Assembly (NCBI GenBank): GCA_013335425.1
Contig: JAAXVQ010000170.1
Span: 1-5,409, forward strand
DNA from: Candidatus Firestoneibacteriota bacterium
Lineage (GTDB): Bacteria; Oederibacteriota; JAAXVQ01
Direction of reading: 5' to 3'
DNA length: 5,409 bases
The notes beneath the pieces are model-generated. The model had not been told where the DNA came from, did not search any database, and was given only the letters and a program-made list of their open reading frames with translations. A program made the translations under genes and the position numbers. Of the stretch, positions 1 through 5,384 are shown in pieces (position 1 is the stretch's first letter; each line of letters begins with the position of its first letter).

Positions 1-892
1 ACTCACGCAACAGGTCGGCCACCTTTTTGGTTTTGGGCACGAAATAAGGTTGGCGGAGAATATCGTGCAGGACGATCAGTTCACTGTTTTGAATCAGCGG
101 AATCAAATCCTTGGCATAGACCACCCTGATGATGTTGTCCACGATGTCCTTGTACACGGGCATGCGCGAGTAGCCGGTCTGAATGATCTGGTTGATGATG
201 CGCCCGATGCTGTCGGCGGCATTGAGGCAGTCCATGGCCGTGCGCGGCACCATGACCTCGCGCACTTCCATGTCCCCCAGGCTGATGACGCCGCTGAGCA
301 TCTTATGCTCCTGGTCCTCGATAATCCCGGCGTCGGCGCCCATGTCGATGAGGGTATGGATCTCTTCTTCGGTGACCACGGGCACGTGCGTGCCCGGCTT
401 CTGCCCCAGGAGGCGCAGAAAGACGTTGGCCAGGGCGACCACCACCCGCCCCAAGGGCGCCATAACGCGGTCGATGCGCACCAGCGGGCGGATGATGAAC
501 AAGGCAATGGGTTCAGCCTGGCGGATGGCGAGCAGCTTGGGGGCCACCTCGCCGAAGACGATGATGATCACCGTGACCACGGCCGCCACGCCCACGCCCA
601 TTTGGGCGCGGTTGCAGTTCCACGCTTCGGACAAGTGCACGGCCAAAAACGCGGCCACGGTCGAGGCCGTAATGTTGATGGCGTTGTTTAAAATGAGAAT
701 GGTGGTCAGCAGGCGGTTGGGGTCATGACGCCAGGCTTCCAGGGCTTGCCCCCGCTTGCCGCCCTGCTCAATGGCGTGCGCCAAGCGCAGGCGCCCCAGG
801 GCCATGAGCGCGCTCTCGGAGACCGAGAACACGCCGGTGAGGGCGACCAGGATGATCAACATGATGACGTTCACCAACACAATCGGGTCCAA
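1..892 (-). CDS. CNNM/CorC (HlyC-like) family membrane protein with DUF21 and CBS domains, 3' end missing
   Basis: I translated 297 codons before the gene leaves the window. Residues 1-160 form a DUF21 (CNNM transmembrane) domain. Hydrophobic helices lie near 4-22, 62-85, 98-113 and 129-162. Family signatures are SVSESAL (23-29), NNAINI (69-74) and FGEVAPK (113-119). Residues 170-210 make the acidic linker (VTEEEI, then IIEDQEHKML), followed by the first CBS motif with EVMVPRT (212-218) and YSRMPVY (241-247). A second CBS motif begins near 275, and a CorC_HlyC domain would be expected beyond the edge. Characterised members take part in Mg2+ transport or homeostasis at the inner membrane; the 'hemolysin' label is historical. 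I chose the TTG at 890-892: the coding frame stays hydrophobic from there, GGAGGG lies 10 nt upstream, and the LDPIVL beginning resembles family N-termini. The first in-frame ATG (residue 11) would cut into helix 1. It lies 5 bp behind ybeY and is probably co-transcribed. Family is secure; transported ion and start are inferred. Confidence 0.9.
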   Translation of the reverse strand, partial: MDPIVLVNVIMLIILVALTGVFSVSESALMALGRLRLAHAIEQGGKRGQALEAWRHDPNRLLTTILILNNAINITASTVAAFLAVHLSEAWNCNRAQMGVGVAAVVTVIIIVFGEVAPKLLAIRQAEPIALFIIRPLVRIDRVMAPLGRVVVALANVFLRLLGQKPGTHVPVVTEEEIHTLIDMGADAGIIEDQEHKMLSGVISLGDMEVREVMVPRTAMDCLNAADSIGRIINQIIQTGYSRMPVYKDIVDNIIRVVYAKDLIPLIQNSELIVLHDILRQPYFVPKTKKVADLLRE

Positions 893-897
893 GAAGT

Positions 898-1356
898 CTA
901 ATCCCTCCGCGGGCTTTGCGCTGCGGCCAACAGCACGGCGTGCGCGGCCTGCATGCGTTTTTCTTCCAAGGCGCCGGCATGGTCATACCCCAGCAGATGC
1001 AGCAGCCCATGGATTAAAATAAAGCGAAGTTCCACTTCGGCGCTCACGCCCCGTTCGCGGGCCTGGCGCGCGATCGTTTGGGTGGAAACTACCAAGTCTC
1101 CCAGCACGTTTTCGTCGGGGGGCAAAGGGTCTTGCGGGTCCCGCCGCTCCCGCATGCCGAAGGACAAAATATCCGTGGGCTTGTCCTGCCCGCGATGGAC
1201 GCGGTTGAGCCGGCGCACGGCTGCGTCGCCGGTAAGCAGGACCGACACTTCGGCGTCCGGCATTTTCAGATGTTTAAGACACAGGTGCAGCTGACGGCGG
1301 ATACGCGGCAGGGACACGCCCGGCAGGGCGCGCCGTGAGATAATTTCTAGCGGCAT
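898..1356 (-). CDS. ybeY: YbeY endoribonuclease, 16S rRNA maturation factor
   Basis: The 152-residue product has the usual family length. YbeY is a zinc-dependent single-strand endoribonuclease of the cytoplasm, involved in 3' maturation of 16S rRNA and in ribosome quality control. The signature HGLLHLLGYDH (116-126) supplies the three zinc-binding histidines 116, 120 and 126. The conserved block HRGQDKPTDILSF (54-66) contains the family's arginine, and LGDLVVS (85-91) matches the usual LGDI-V-IS strand. I chose the ATG at 1354-1356, giving MPLEIISRRA. The frame stays open upstream to 1545, but that extension crosses the terminator at 1397-1432 and overlaps the LysM gene. The ribosome binding site is poor: only AAGG about 14 nt ahead. 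The start lies about 40 bp behind the terminator, leaving little room for a promoter. The CNNM-family gene follows after 5 bp, an arrangement fitting a two-gene unit. Confidence 0.95.
   Translation of the reverse strand: MPLEIISRRALPGVSLPRIRRQLHLCLKHLKMPDAEVSVLLTGDAAVRRLNRVHRGQDKPTDILSFGMRERRDPQDPLPPDENVLGDLVVSTQTIARQARERGVSAEVELRFILIHGLLHLLGYDHAGALEEKRMQAAHAVLLAAAQSPRRD
903..908 (-). promoter_or_regulatory. Ribosome binding site supporting a TTG start
   Basis: The minus strand reads GGAGGG here, inside the last codons of ybeY and 10 nt before the TTG at 890-892. It is the only good Shine-Dalgarno match near the beginning of the CNNM-family frame. It favours the non-ATG start and suggests that translation is coupled to termination of ybeY. 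Confidence 0.6.
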
Positions 1357-1396
1357 GGTTTCATGAGCGACCTTGAAGCGGTCATACCCCCCGACT

Positions 1397-1432
1397 AAAA
1401 AAGGGACCCGGTTCGACAGGTCCCTTTTTTTT
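1397..1432. terminator. Strong, probably bidirectional intrinsic terminator
   Basis: The arms at 1397-1408 and 1419-1430 are exact complements: six A/T pairs plus the GGGACC/GGTCCC core, around a 10-nt loop. Read leftward, GGTCCC is followed by six T; read rightward, by eight. It lies 24 bp behind the LysM gene stop and should end that transcript. It also sits directly in front of ybeY. Confidence 0.85.
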
Positions 1433-1456
1433 AGCCGGTGGCATGATCCGCCCGCA

Positions 1457-1873
1457 TTAATACTCGATGGGCAAATGCTTGCGCGGTTTTTTGTGCTTGT
1501 GATACCGCGGTGTTTTCTTGGCATTTTCGATGGCCTGCGCAACATCCTCCTGCTTGAACTCGCGGGAGATCGCCAAATCCTGGCCTATCTCGATAATATC
1601 CGGATCCTGAATTTGGTCGCGATTGGCCTTGAAAATCAAGGGCCACTGGAAATTGTCCCCATAGACGTCCTGTTTGCCGGAAATACCCCAAAGCGTATCG
1701 TGCTTGCTCACCGAATAACGCTCAGGAGCAGCAGGCGCAGGCGTCGGAACGGCAGTAGCCACCGGCGTCTCTACAGGTTTCACTTCCTGTTTGGCTCCGC
1801 AACCCGCCAAACCCATCAGCCCGCTCACCAAAATCGCGGATACTGAAACCTTCACCAAAGAATTTACATTCAT
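1457..1873 (-). CDS. LysM-domain lipoprotein (predicted peptidoglycan-binding)
   Basis: The product has 138 residues. Residues 1-24 are a lipoprotein signal peptide with lipobox LAGC, Cys25 being the predicted lipid-modified residue. A Pro/Ala/Thr-rich linker (33-50) leads to one LysM domain (52-103): it opens with RYSVSKHDTLWGIS, and its second half contains WPLIFKANRDQI, then DPDIIEIGQDLAI. LysM domains bind the N-acetylglucosamine part of peptidoglycan, so the protein would tether a membrane lipid anchor to the cell wall. No hydrolase domain is present. The C-terminus is an unusual basic, His/Lys-rich tail (119-133, HKHKKPRKH). The ATG at 1871-1873 is supported by a near-perfect Shine-Dalgarno (AAAGGAGGTGA, 1879-1889; GGAGG 8 nt from the ATG), suggesting high expression. 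It appears monocistronic, with terminator-like hairpins on both sides. I saw no convincing promoter; a small GGGTTACCC dyad lies at 1911-1919. Domain call secure, physiological role unknown. Confidence 0.9.
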   Translation of the reverse strand: MNVNSLVKVSVSAILVSGLMGLAGCGAKQEVKPVETPVATAVPTPAPAAPERYSVSKHDTLWGISGKQDVYGDNFQWPLIFKANRDQIQDPDIIEIGQDLAISREFKQEDVAQAIENAKKTPRYHKHKKPRKHLPIEY

Positions 1874-1932
1874 CTATGTCACCTCCTTTCAGAGAAATTC
1901 GTCAAAACCAGGGTTACCCAGCTTGCCGATTG

Positions 1933-1959
1933 CAAAACACCCCGCCCGCAAACGCGGGG
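1933..1959 (-). terminator. Probable intrinsic terminator after the glycine-rich protein gene
   Basis: On the minus strand CCCCGC (1954-1959) pairs with GCGGGG (1940-1945), followed by TGTTTTG. An alternative fold uses CCCGC/GCGGG around a GTTT loop. It begins 15 bp after the stop of the gene at 1975-2574. The GC-rich stem is good but the T-tract is short and interrupted, so efficiency is uncertain. Confidence 0.55.
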
Positions 1960-1974
1960 AATGCGCGCTAAAAA

Positions 1975-2574
1975 CTAAAACGTGAGTTCCACCAAACGGC
2001 AGTTGAGCATGGGCTCTCCCGGCTGGGTCGGAATCACGGAGGGCAGCACCGAAGCCACCTCGATGAGCCCTACCTTCCCCGAGAGCAGAGCCTGGCTGCT
2101 GTTGTGAGAGCTGATGTCTATAAAACCGATCGTGGTTCCCAAAACCGCACCCACCACGCCCCCCAATCCCAAACCAATGGTGAAATCTTCCGGGGTTTTA
2201 TCGCGTGTATAAGGAATCACCGCGGCCACAAAGCCGATAAGCGCGCCCAGCCCCGTGCCGCCTGCGAGATAACCGCTCAAGGTAAATCCCGGATCCGGCT
2301 TGTTGATCACGATTTCATAGGTCGCGGCTCCGCCGCCTAAAAGGGCACCACCCAAAAATCCGTAAACCGCGCCGTTAATTAAGTATTCCGAATGATAATT
2401 GTGATCCAGACCATAAGCAAGCGTACCGACTGAAAGTCCGGCCAAGGTACCGGCCGCAGCGCCCCCCAAAATGTTGTTGGCAATCAGCGGGCCGCGTTCA
2501 ATGGCTTGAACAGGAAGAAAAATGCCGGTAACCAGACAAAGCATGATACCGATACGGAAAAAACTGCCTTTCAC
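1975..2574 (-). CDS. Hypothetical exported/membrane protein with four glycine-rich hydrophobic segments
   Basis: The 199-residue product matches no family I recognise. Residues 1-24 look like a Sec signal peptide: basic start, hydrophobic 8-20, possible signal peptidase I site after VQA24. Four Gly/Ala-rich hydrophobic stretches follow at about 34-55, 65-90, 99-121 and 131-154, each with closely spaced glycines (for example GGALLGGGAA at 75-84 and GLGLGGVVGAVLGTTIG at 134-150). They are separated by short charged loops, as in glycine-zipper membrane proteins. The 155-199 tail is more polar and ends NCRLVELTF. A terminal Phe with alternating hydrophobics faintly recalls the outer-membrane beta-signal, so either an inner-membrane helical or an outer-membrane location is possible. 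The start is GTG (2572-2574), set by GGAGGT 5 nt upstream; the first in-frame ATG, codon 11, would cut the signal peptide. The gene has its own promoter and terminator. Reality as a gene is likely; function is unknown. Confidence 0.8.
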   Translation of the reverse strand: MKGSFFRIGIMLCLVTGIFLPVQAIERGPLIANNILGGAAAGTLAGLSVGTLAYGLDHNYHSEYLINGAVYGFLGGALLGGGAATYEIVINKPDPGFTLSGYLAGGTGLGALIGFVAAVIPYTRDKTPEDFTIGLGLGGVVGAVLGTTIGFIDISSHNSSQALLSGKVGLIEVASVLPSVIPTQPGEPMLNCRLVELTF

Positions 2575-2579
2575 CCAGC

Positions 2580-2585
2580 ACCTCC
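2580..2585 (-). promoter_or_regulatory. Ribosome binding site fixing a GTG start
   Basis: The minus strand reads GGAGGT, then GCTGG, then the GTG at 2572-2574. The good match and 5-nt spacing decide for the GTG, which also gives a complete signal peptide. Confidence 0.75.
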
Positions 2586-2618
2586 GTAATTGTCAAAACA
2601 CCACAAATTCGATTGCAA

Positions 2619-2646
2619 TTTATCACAGATTTAAAAGAATTGTCAA
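2619..2646 (-). promoter_or_regulatory. Sigma-70-type promoter of the glycine-rich protein gene
   Basis: A perfect -35 box TTGACA (2641-2646) is separated by 16 bp from GATAAA (2619-2624). The -10 box is preceded by TGT, the extended -10 motif. The predicted start of transcription is near 2612, giving an untranslated leader of roughly 38 nt that contains the ribosome binding site. A-tracts upstream (2676-2682 and beyond) could bend DNA or act like an UP element. This is the best promoter in the window. Confidence 0.75.
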
Positions 2647-2675
2647 GCGCTTGTTCAAATTCAGAAATCTCATTC

Positions 2676-2710
2676 AAAAAAACCGGCTAATAATAGTTAG
2701 AACACTCCGG
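2676..2710 (-). terminator. Possible third hairpin/T-tract module behind argJ
   Basis: On the minus strand CCGG (2707-2710) can pair with CCGG (2683-2686), and CTAA (2697-2700) with TTAG (2687-2690) around a 6-nt loop, with a 6-nt one-sided bulge between the two stems. Seven T (2676-2682) follow directly. The stem is imperfect, so this is a weak call on its own. Confidence 0.35.
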
Positions 2711-2712
2711 GT

Positions 2713-2734
2713 AAAAAAAGTTCTGGATTAACTT
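2713..2734 (-). terminator. Possible second hairpin/T-tract module behind argJ
   Basis: On the minus strand AAGTT (2730-2734) pairs with AACTT (2718-2722) around a 7-nt loop and runs into T7 (2713-2719). The five-pair stem has a single G:C pair and is weak. It would probably act only as a backup, if at all. Confidence 0.25.
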
Positions 2735-2745
2735 GAAATACTCGC

Positions 2746-2773
2746 AAAAAAATATCAACAGCCGCTCCGCGGC
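2746..2773 (-). terminator. Intrinsic terminator of the argCJ operon
   Basis: The stem GCCGC/GCGGC (2769-2773 with 2761-2765) closes on a GGA triloop only 3 bp after the argJ stop codon. Seven T (2746-2752) follow after an 8-nt gap. The distance between stem and T-tract is longer than ideal, so termination may be partial, which fits the two further modules downstream. Confidence 0.55.
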
Positions 2774-2776
2774 GGT

Positions 2777-3991
2777 TTAATTCCGGTACCCGGCGTTGAT
2801 GGCCACGTATTTGGCCGTCAAATCGCAGGTCCGATAGCGCGCCGCGCCTGAACCCAACCCCAGATCTACCTTTATTATAATATTGCGGCCCGCCAAAGCC
2901 CGATTGCCCTGCGCCACGGGCGTACCGGCGTCCACGCCCCGGCGCACCAAGGGCACGCCGTTGATATCCACCCGCACCCGCTCGGGCTTGATGATGACGG
3001 CCGTGGCGCCCATGGCAGACAATATCCGGCCCCAATTGGCATCCTGGCCGTGCACCGCGGTCTTGACCAATTGGGAGTCCCCCACGGCCCGAGCCGCCAC
3101 CATGGCTTGCGCGTCGCTGGCGGCTCCGGAAATCCGAATGTCCATGAATTTACCCGCGCCCTCGCCGTCTTCGACAATACTTCGGGCCAACTCATCGGCC
3201 ACTTCGGTCAAAGCCCCTAAAAACGCCTTCCGGGCGGCTGCCGAGTCCAAGTGCGCCCGGGAGCCGGCTTGCCCGTTGGCCAGCAAAAACACGCAGTCAT
3301 TGGTAGAGGTTTCGCCGTCCACGCTGATGGCATTGAACGTGCCCCGGCAGGCTTCGCGCAGCAGCGGCTTGATTTCCGCCGCATGCAGCCCTAGGTCCGT
3401 GGTAATGACCGCCAGCATGGTTGCCATGTTGGGGTGGATCATGCCCGAACCTTTGGTCATGCCGCCGAGCTTCACGGTCGTGCCCGCCACCCGCACGCTG
3501 GTGGAAACGGATTTGGGCTGGGTGTCCGTGGTCATGATCGCCTGCGCTGCTGCCAGCCCCTGGTCAGTCCGCAATTTCTTCACCACGCCGGGAAGCGCGG
3601 AAAGCATCTTGGGCACGGGCAACCGCGCCCCGATGACCCCCGTGGAAGCGATCAGGATTTCCGCCGGGCTGCAGCCGAGCAGGGCCGCCGTATGTGCGCA
3701 CAGATTGCGGGCATCGTTGATCCCCGCTTCCCCGGTGCAGGCATTGGCCCCGCCCGCGTTTAAAAGCACGCCCCGATGATGCTTGGCCTGGCGCAAATGC
3801 CTCTGCGAAACCAAAACCGGTGCAGCCGGAAACTGGTTGGTGGTGAAAAGCGCCCCGGCGGCCGCCGGCACGTCGGAAACCACCAAGGTCAAGTCGGGCT
3901 TGCCGCTTTTTTTCAAACCCGCGGAAACGGCCGCGGCCTTAAAGCCCCGGGGAAACGTCACTCCGGCTTTGGATTTTTTTACCAGACTCAT
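2777..3991 (-). CDS. argJ: Arginine biosynthesis bifunctional protein ArgJ (glutamate N-acetyltransferase / amino-acid acetyltransferase)
   Basis: The 404-residue product is full length. ArgJ moves the acetyl group from N-acetylornithine to glutamate, and bifunctional forms also acetylate glutamate from acetyl-CoA, so the acetyl group is recycled in cytoplasmic arginine synthesis. It is made as a precursor that cleaves itself before a nucleophilic Thr. Here that is Ala190-Thr191 within GMIHPNMATML (183-193), giving an alpha chain of 190 and a beta chain of 214 residues. STG (116-118) is the oxyanion motif, Lys180 sits in TKGSG, and Glu277 lies in DGEGAGKF (275-282), where the commoner Thr at 280 is Gly. 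NWGRIL (319-324) and YVAINAGYRN (395-404) mark the C-terminus. The last residue is Asn, where the family usually has Ser or Thr. Whether this version is mono- or bifunctional cannot be read from sequence. The start ATG overlaps the argC stop (ATGA, 3988-3991), so translation is coupled. argB and argD do not follow. Confidence 0.97.
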   Translation of the reverse strand: MSLVKKSKAGVTFPRGFKAAAVSAGLKKSGKPDLTLVVSDVPAAAGALFTTNQFPAAPVLVSQRHLRQAKHHRGVLLNAGGANACTGEAGINDARNLCAHTAALLGCSPAEILIASTGVIGARLPVPKMLSALPGVVKKLRTDQGLAAAQAIMTTDTQPKSVSTSVRVAGTTVKLGGMTKGSGMIHPNMATMLAVITTDLGLHAAEIKPLLREACRGTFNAISVDGETSTNDCVFLLANGQAGSRAHLDSAAARKAFLGALTEVADELARSIVEDGEGAGKFMDIRISGAASDAQAMVAARAVGDSQLVKTAVHGQDANWGRILSAMGATAVIIKPERVRVDINGVPLVRRGVDAGTPVAQGNRALAGRNIIIKVDLGLGSGAARYRTCDLTAKYVAINAGYRN

Positions 3992-5037
3992 AGCACAAAC
4001 CCCGCTTTCGGTAATCCCAGGGTTTCATCCAGCCCGGAGATCAGATTTAAGTTTTGGATGGCTTGCCCGGACGCGCCTTTGACCAGGTTGTCCACCACAC
4101 TCACCACCACCGCCGTGCCCGTGCGTTCGTCCACGGCCGCGGCCAACACGCAATCATTGGAACCCACCGCCGAGGCCAAATCCGGCCAGGGAGCCCCCAC
4201 GGGATTAACCCGAACAAAAGGTTCGTTCTGGTAAGTTTTAGCAAAATGCGCCGTCAGCTCCGCCGTGCTGATTTTCCTCTGGAGCTTCCCGTAGATCAGC
4301 GACAAGATCCCGCGCCGCGCCGAAACCAACTGCGGCGAAAACGTCAGCACCACGTCCTGCCCCGTGGCCCGTGAGAGCGCCATCTCCATTTCCGGTGTGT
4401 GCTGGTGCACCCCCGCGAGCTTATAGGGCACCACATTTTCCGAAACCGCGGTGAACATGTTGTCCGGCTTGGGCTTGCGCCCCGACCCGGTCAGTCCGGT
4501 CTTGGCATCCACGATCAGGCCCTTCGAGTCCACCAGCTTGGCCGCCAACAAGGGATACGCCCCCAGCGCCGCGCTGGTCACAAAACACCCGGGATTGGAA
4601 ACAAACTTTGCGCCCTTGATCTTTTCGCGGAACAACTCCGGCAAACCATAGACCGCCTTATCCGCATACATCGGCGCCGCATGCGGCTGCTTGTACCATT
4701 GTTCATAAACCTTGGGGTCGTGAAACCGGAAATCCCCGGACAAATCAATGACCTTCACGCCCGAGGCCAAAAACCCCGGCGCCTGGGCATGCGACTCCCC
4801 GTGCGGCAAAGCCAGAAAAATCACGTCCACGGTCTCAAACGTCAGGGGCGTCTGGGCCAAAGCCGCCAGCGTCACGTCTCCCGCACGTCCCAAGCCCGGG
4901 TAAATGTCACCCAGCTTTTTGCCCGCAAAAGTCTCCGAAGTCGCGCTCACCAGTTGCACCTGCGGATGCTGGGACAAAAGCCTCACCAGCTCCGCCCCCG
5001 TATACCCCGACGCGCCCACGATCCCGACTTTAACCAT
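3988..5037 (-). CDS. argC: N-acetyl-gamma-glutamyl-phosphate reductase ArgC
   Basis: The 349-residue product is the long (type 1) ArgC. It reduces N-acetylglutamyl phosphate with NADPH to the semialdehyde, the third step of arginine synthesis in the cytoplasm. A Rossmann start GASGYTG (8-14) binds NADPH. The catalytic cysteine is Cys151 in SNPGCF (147-152); family members more often have NPGCYPT, here NPGCFVT. GVHQHTPEME (209-218) supplies the active-site histidine, and KGASGQAIQNLNL (320-332) is the conserved C-terminal block. I chose the ATG at 5035-5037: MVKVGIVGASG is the normal beginning, and GGAAGG (5046-5051) lies 8 nt upstream. An in-frame ATG at 5073 adds 12 residues without family resemblance. 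The TGA stop overlaps the argJ start, making a two-gene argCJ operon. Regulation by arginine is expected from the pathway; only a weak promoter and dyad are visible upstream. Confidence 0.97.
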   Translation of the reverse strand: MVKVGIVGASGYTGAELVRLLSQHPQVQLVSATSETFAGKKLGDIYPGLGRAGDVTLAALAQTPLTFETVDVIFLALPHGESHAQAPGFLASGVKVIDLSGDFRFHDPKVYEQWYKQPHAAPMYADKAVYGLPELFREKIKGAKFVSNPGCFVTSAALGAYPLLAAKLVDSKGLIVDAKTGLTGSGRKPKPDNMFTAVSENVVPYKLAGVHQHTPEMEMALSRATGQDVVLTFSPQLVSARRGILSLIYGKLQRKISTAELTAHFAKTYQNEPFVRVNPVGAPWPDLASAVGSNDCVLAAAVDERTGTAVVVSVVDNLVKGASGQAIQNLNLISGLDETLGLPKAGFVL

Positions 5038-5088
5038 ACCGCCCACCTTCCTAGTCCGCCACCCCAAATCCAACCGCGCAATTTGGTC

Positions 5089-5134
5089 GTATGCAAATTT
5101 CTCCTAGCATACATGATTCACAAAAATTTCCCAA
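5089..5134 (-). promoter_or_regulatory. Candidate argC promoter with overlapping dyad (possible operator)
   Basis: On the minus strand TTGGGA (5129-5134, four of six matches to TTGACA) is 17 bp from TATGCT (5106-5111, four of six matches to TATAAT). This would give a leader of about 60 nt before argC. A perfect 6-bp inverted repeat, GTATGC (5089-5094) and GCATAC (5107-5112), overlaps the -10 box, where a repressor would block polymerase. A TGAAT half-site at 5115-5119 recalls the ArgR box, but its partner half is poor. Nothing else was recognised in 5052-5163, which is AT-rich. Confidence 0.35.
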
Positions 5135-5163
5135 TTTATTTTTCGAATCTCTCTCCTCCCAAA

Positions 5164-5376
5164 GGGTTTGTATCTTTTTGAAAAAAATTCAAGGGGGAAA
5201 CATGCCGACCGGCACCGCTCTGCCAACACTCCGCCCGTAATTGGCAAGACATGGTCTGCTCCTGGGTCGGAAACCAACCGCCACGTGTACGCAGGGTTTA
5301 CTTCGAGCGAACGCGAGGCTCCCTTGCCGCCTAGGCCGTTTTCCCCCTTGAATTTTTTTCAAAAAGATACAAACCC
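5164..5376. repeat. 213-bp element with perfect 37-bp terminal inverted repeats (MITE-like)
   Basis: The arm at 5164-5200 begins GGGTTTGTATC and ends AAGGGGGAAA; the arm at 5340-5376 is its exact reverse complement over all 37 positions. Pairing stops abruptly at both edges. Each arm contains a smaller TTGAA-A5-TTCAA dyad. The 139-bp centre is GC-richer than the arms. It holds further dyads: TGCCAA (5221-5226) with TTGGCA (5241-5246), TTCGAGCGAA (5302-5311) and CACGTG (5282-5287). No transposase gene and no clear target-site duplication flank it. This is the architecture of a non-autonomous miniature inverted-repeat element, or of a large structured RNA/palindromic intergenic repeat. The inverted repeat itself is certain; the mobile nature is inferred. 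An open frame (5189-5389, minus) crosses it but looks like a by-product. Confidence 0.7.
5248..5272 (+). repeat. Direct repeat, copy 1 (25 nt)
   Basis: The 25-nt stretch beginning GACATGGTCTGCTC and ending GGTCGGAA occurs again at 5385-5409 with two differences in the three bases between these blocks (CTG here, TTT there). This copy lies inside the inverted-repeat element. The two copies start 137 bp apart. Confidence 0.8.
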
Positions 5377-5384
5377 ACACCCTC

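Noticed and set aside
50..728. Long plus-strand open frames (213 and 181 codons) opposite the CNNM-family gene
   Set aside because: They are antisense shadows of a GC-rich gene, with His/Asp- or Met/Arg-rich low-complexity products and no family resemblance; the minus-strand frame carries clear DUF21 and CBS motifs.
1357..1545. Upstream extension of the ybeY frame by 63 codons
   Set aside because: It would cross a strong terminator and overlap the 3' end of the LysM gene, and the extra residues do not resemble YbeY, which normally has about 150 residues.
2591..2596. Second TTGACA as a promoter -35 box
   Set aside because: The expected -10 position falls in the first codons of the gene with no AT-rich hexamer, and the better promoter is upstream at 2619-2646.
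2883..3779. Plus-strand open frame of 298 codons opposite argJ
   Set aside because: It is a shadow of argJ, whose complete catalytic motifs lie on the minus strand; the product is Ala/Ser/Pro-rich without motifs.
5038..5073. Earlier in-frame ATG of argC
   Set aside because: The 12 added residues precede the canonical MVKVGIVGASG beginning, and the better ribosome binding site lies within this segment, directed at the ATG at 5035-5037.
4399..5181. Plus-strand open frame of 260 codons opposite argC and its leader
   Set aside because: Arg/His/Gln-rich product typical of antisense GC-rich frames; it ends in AT-rich noncoding sequence and no ribosome binding site was seen.
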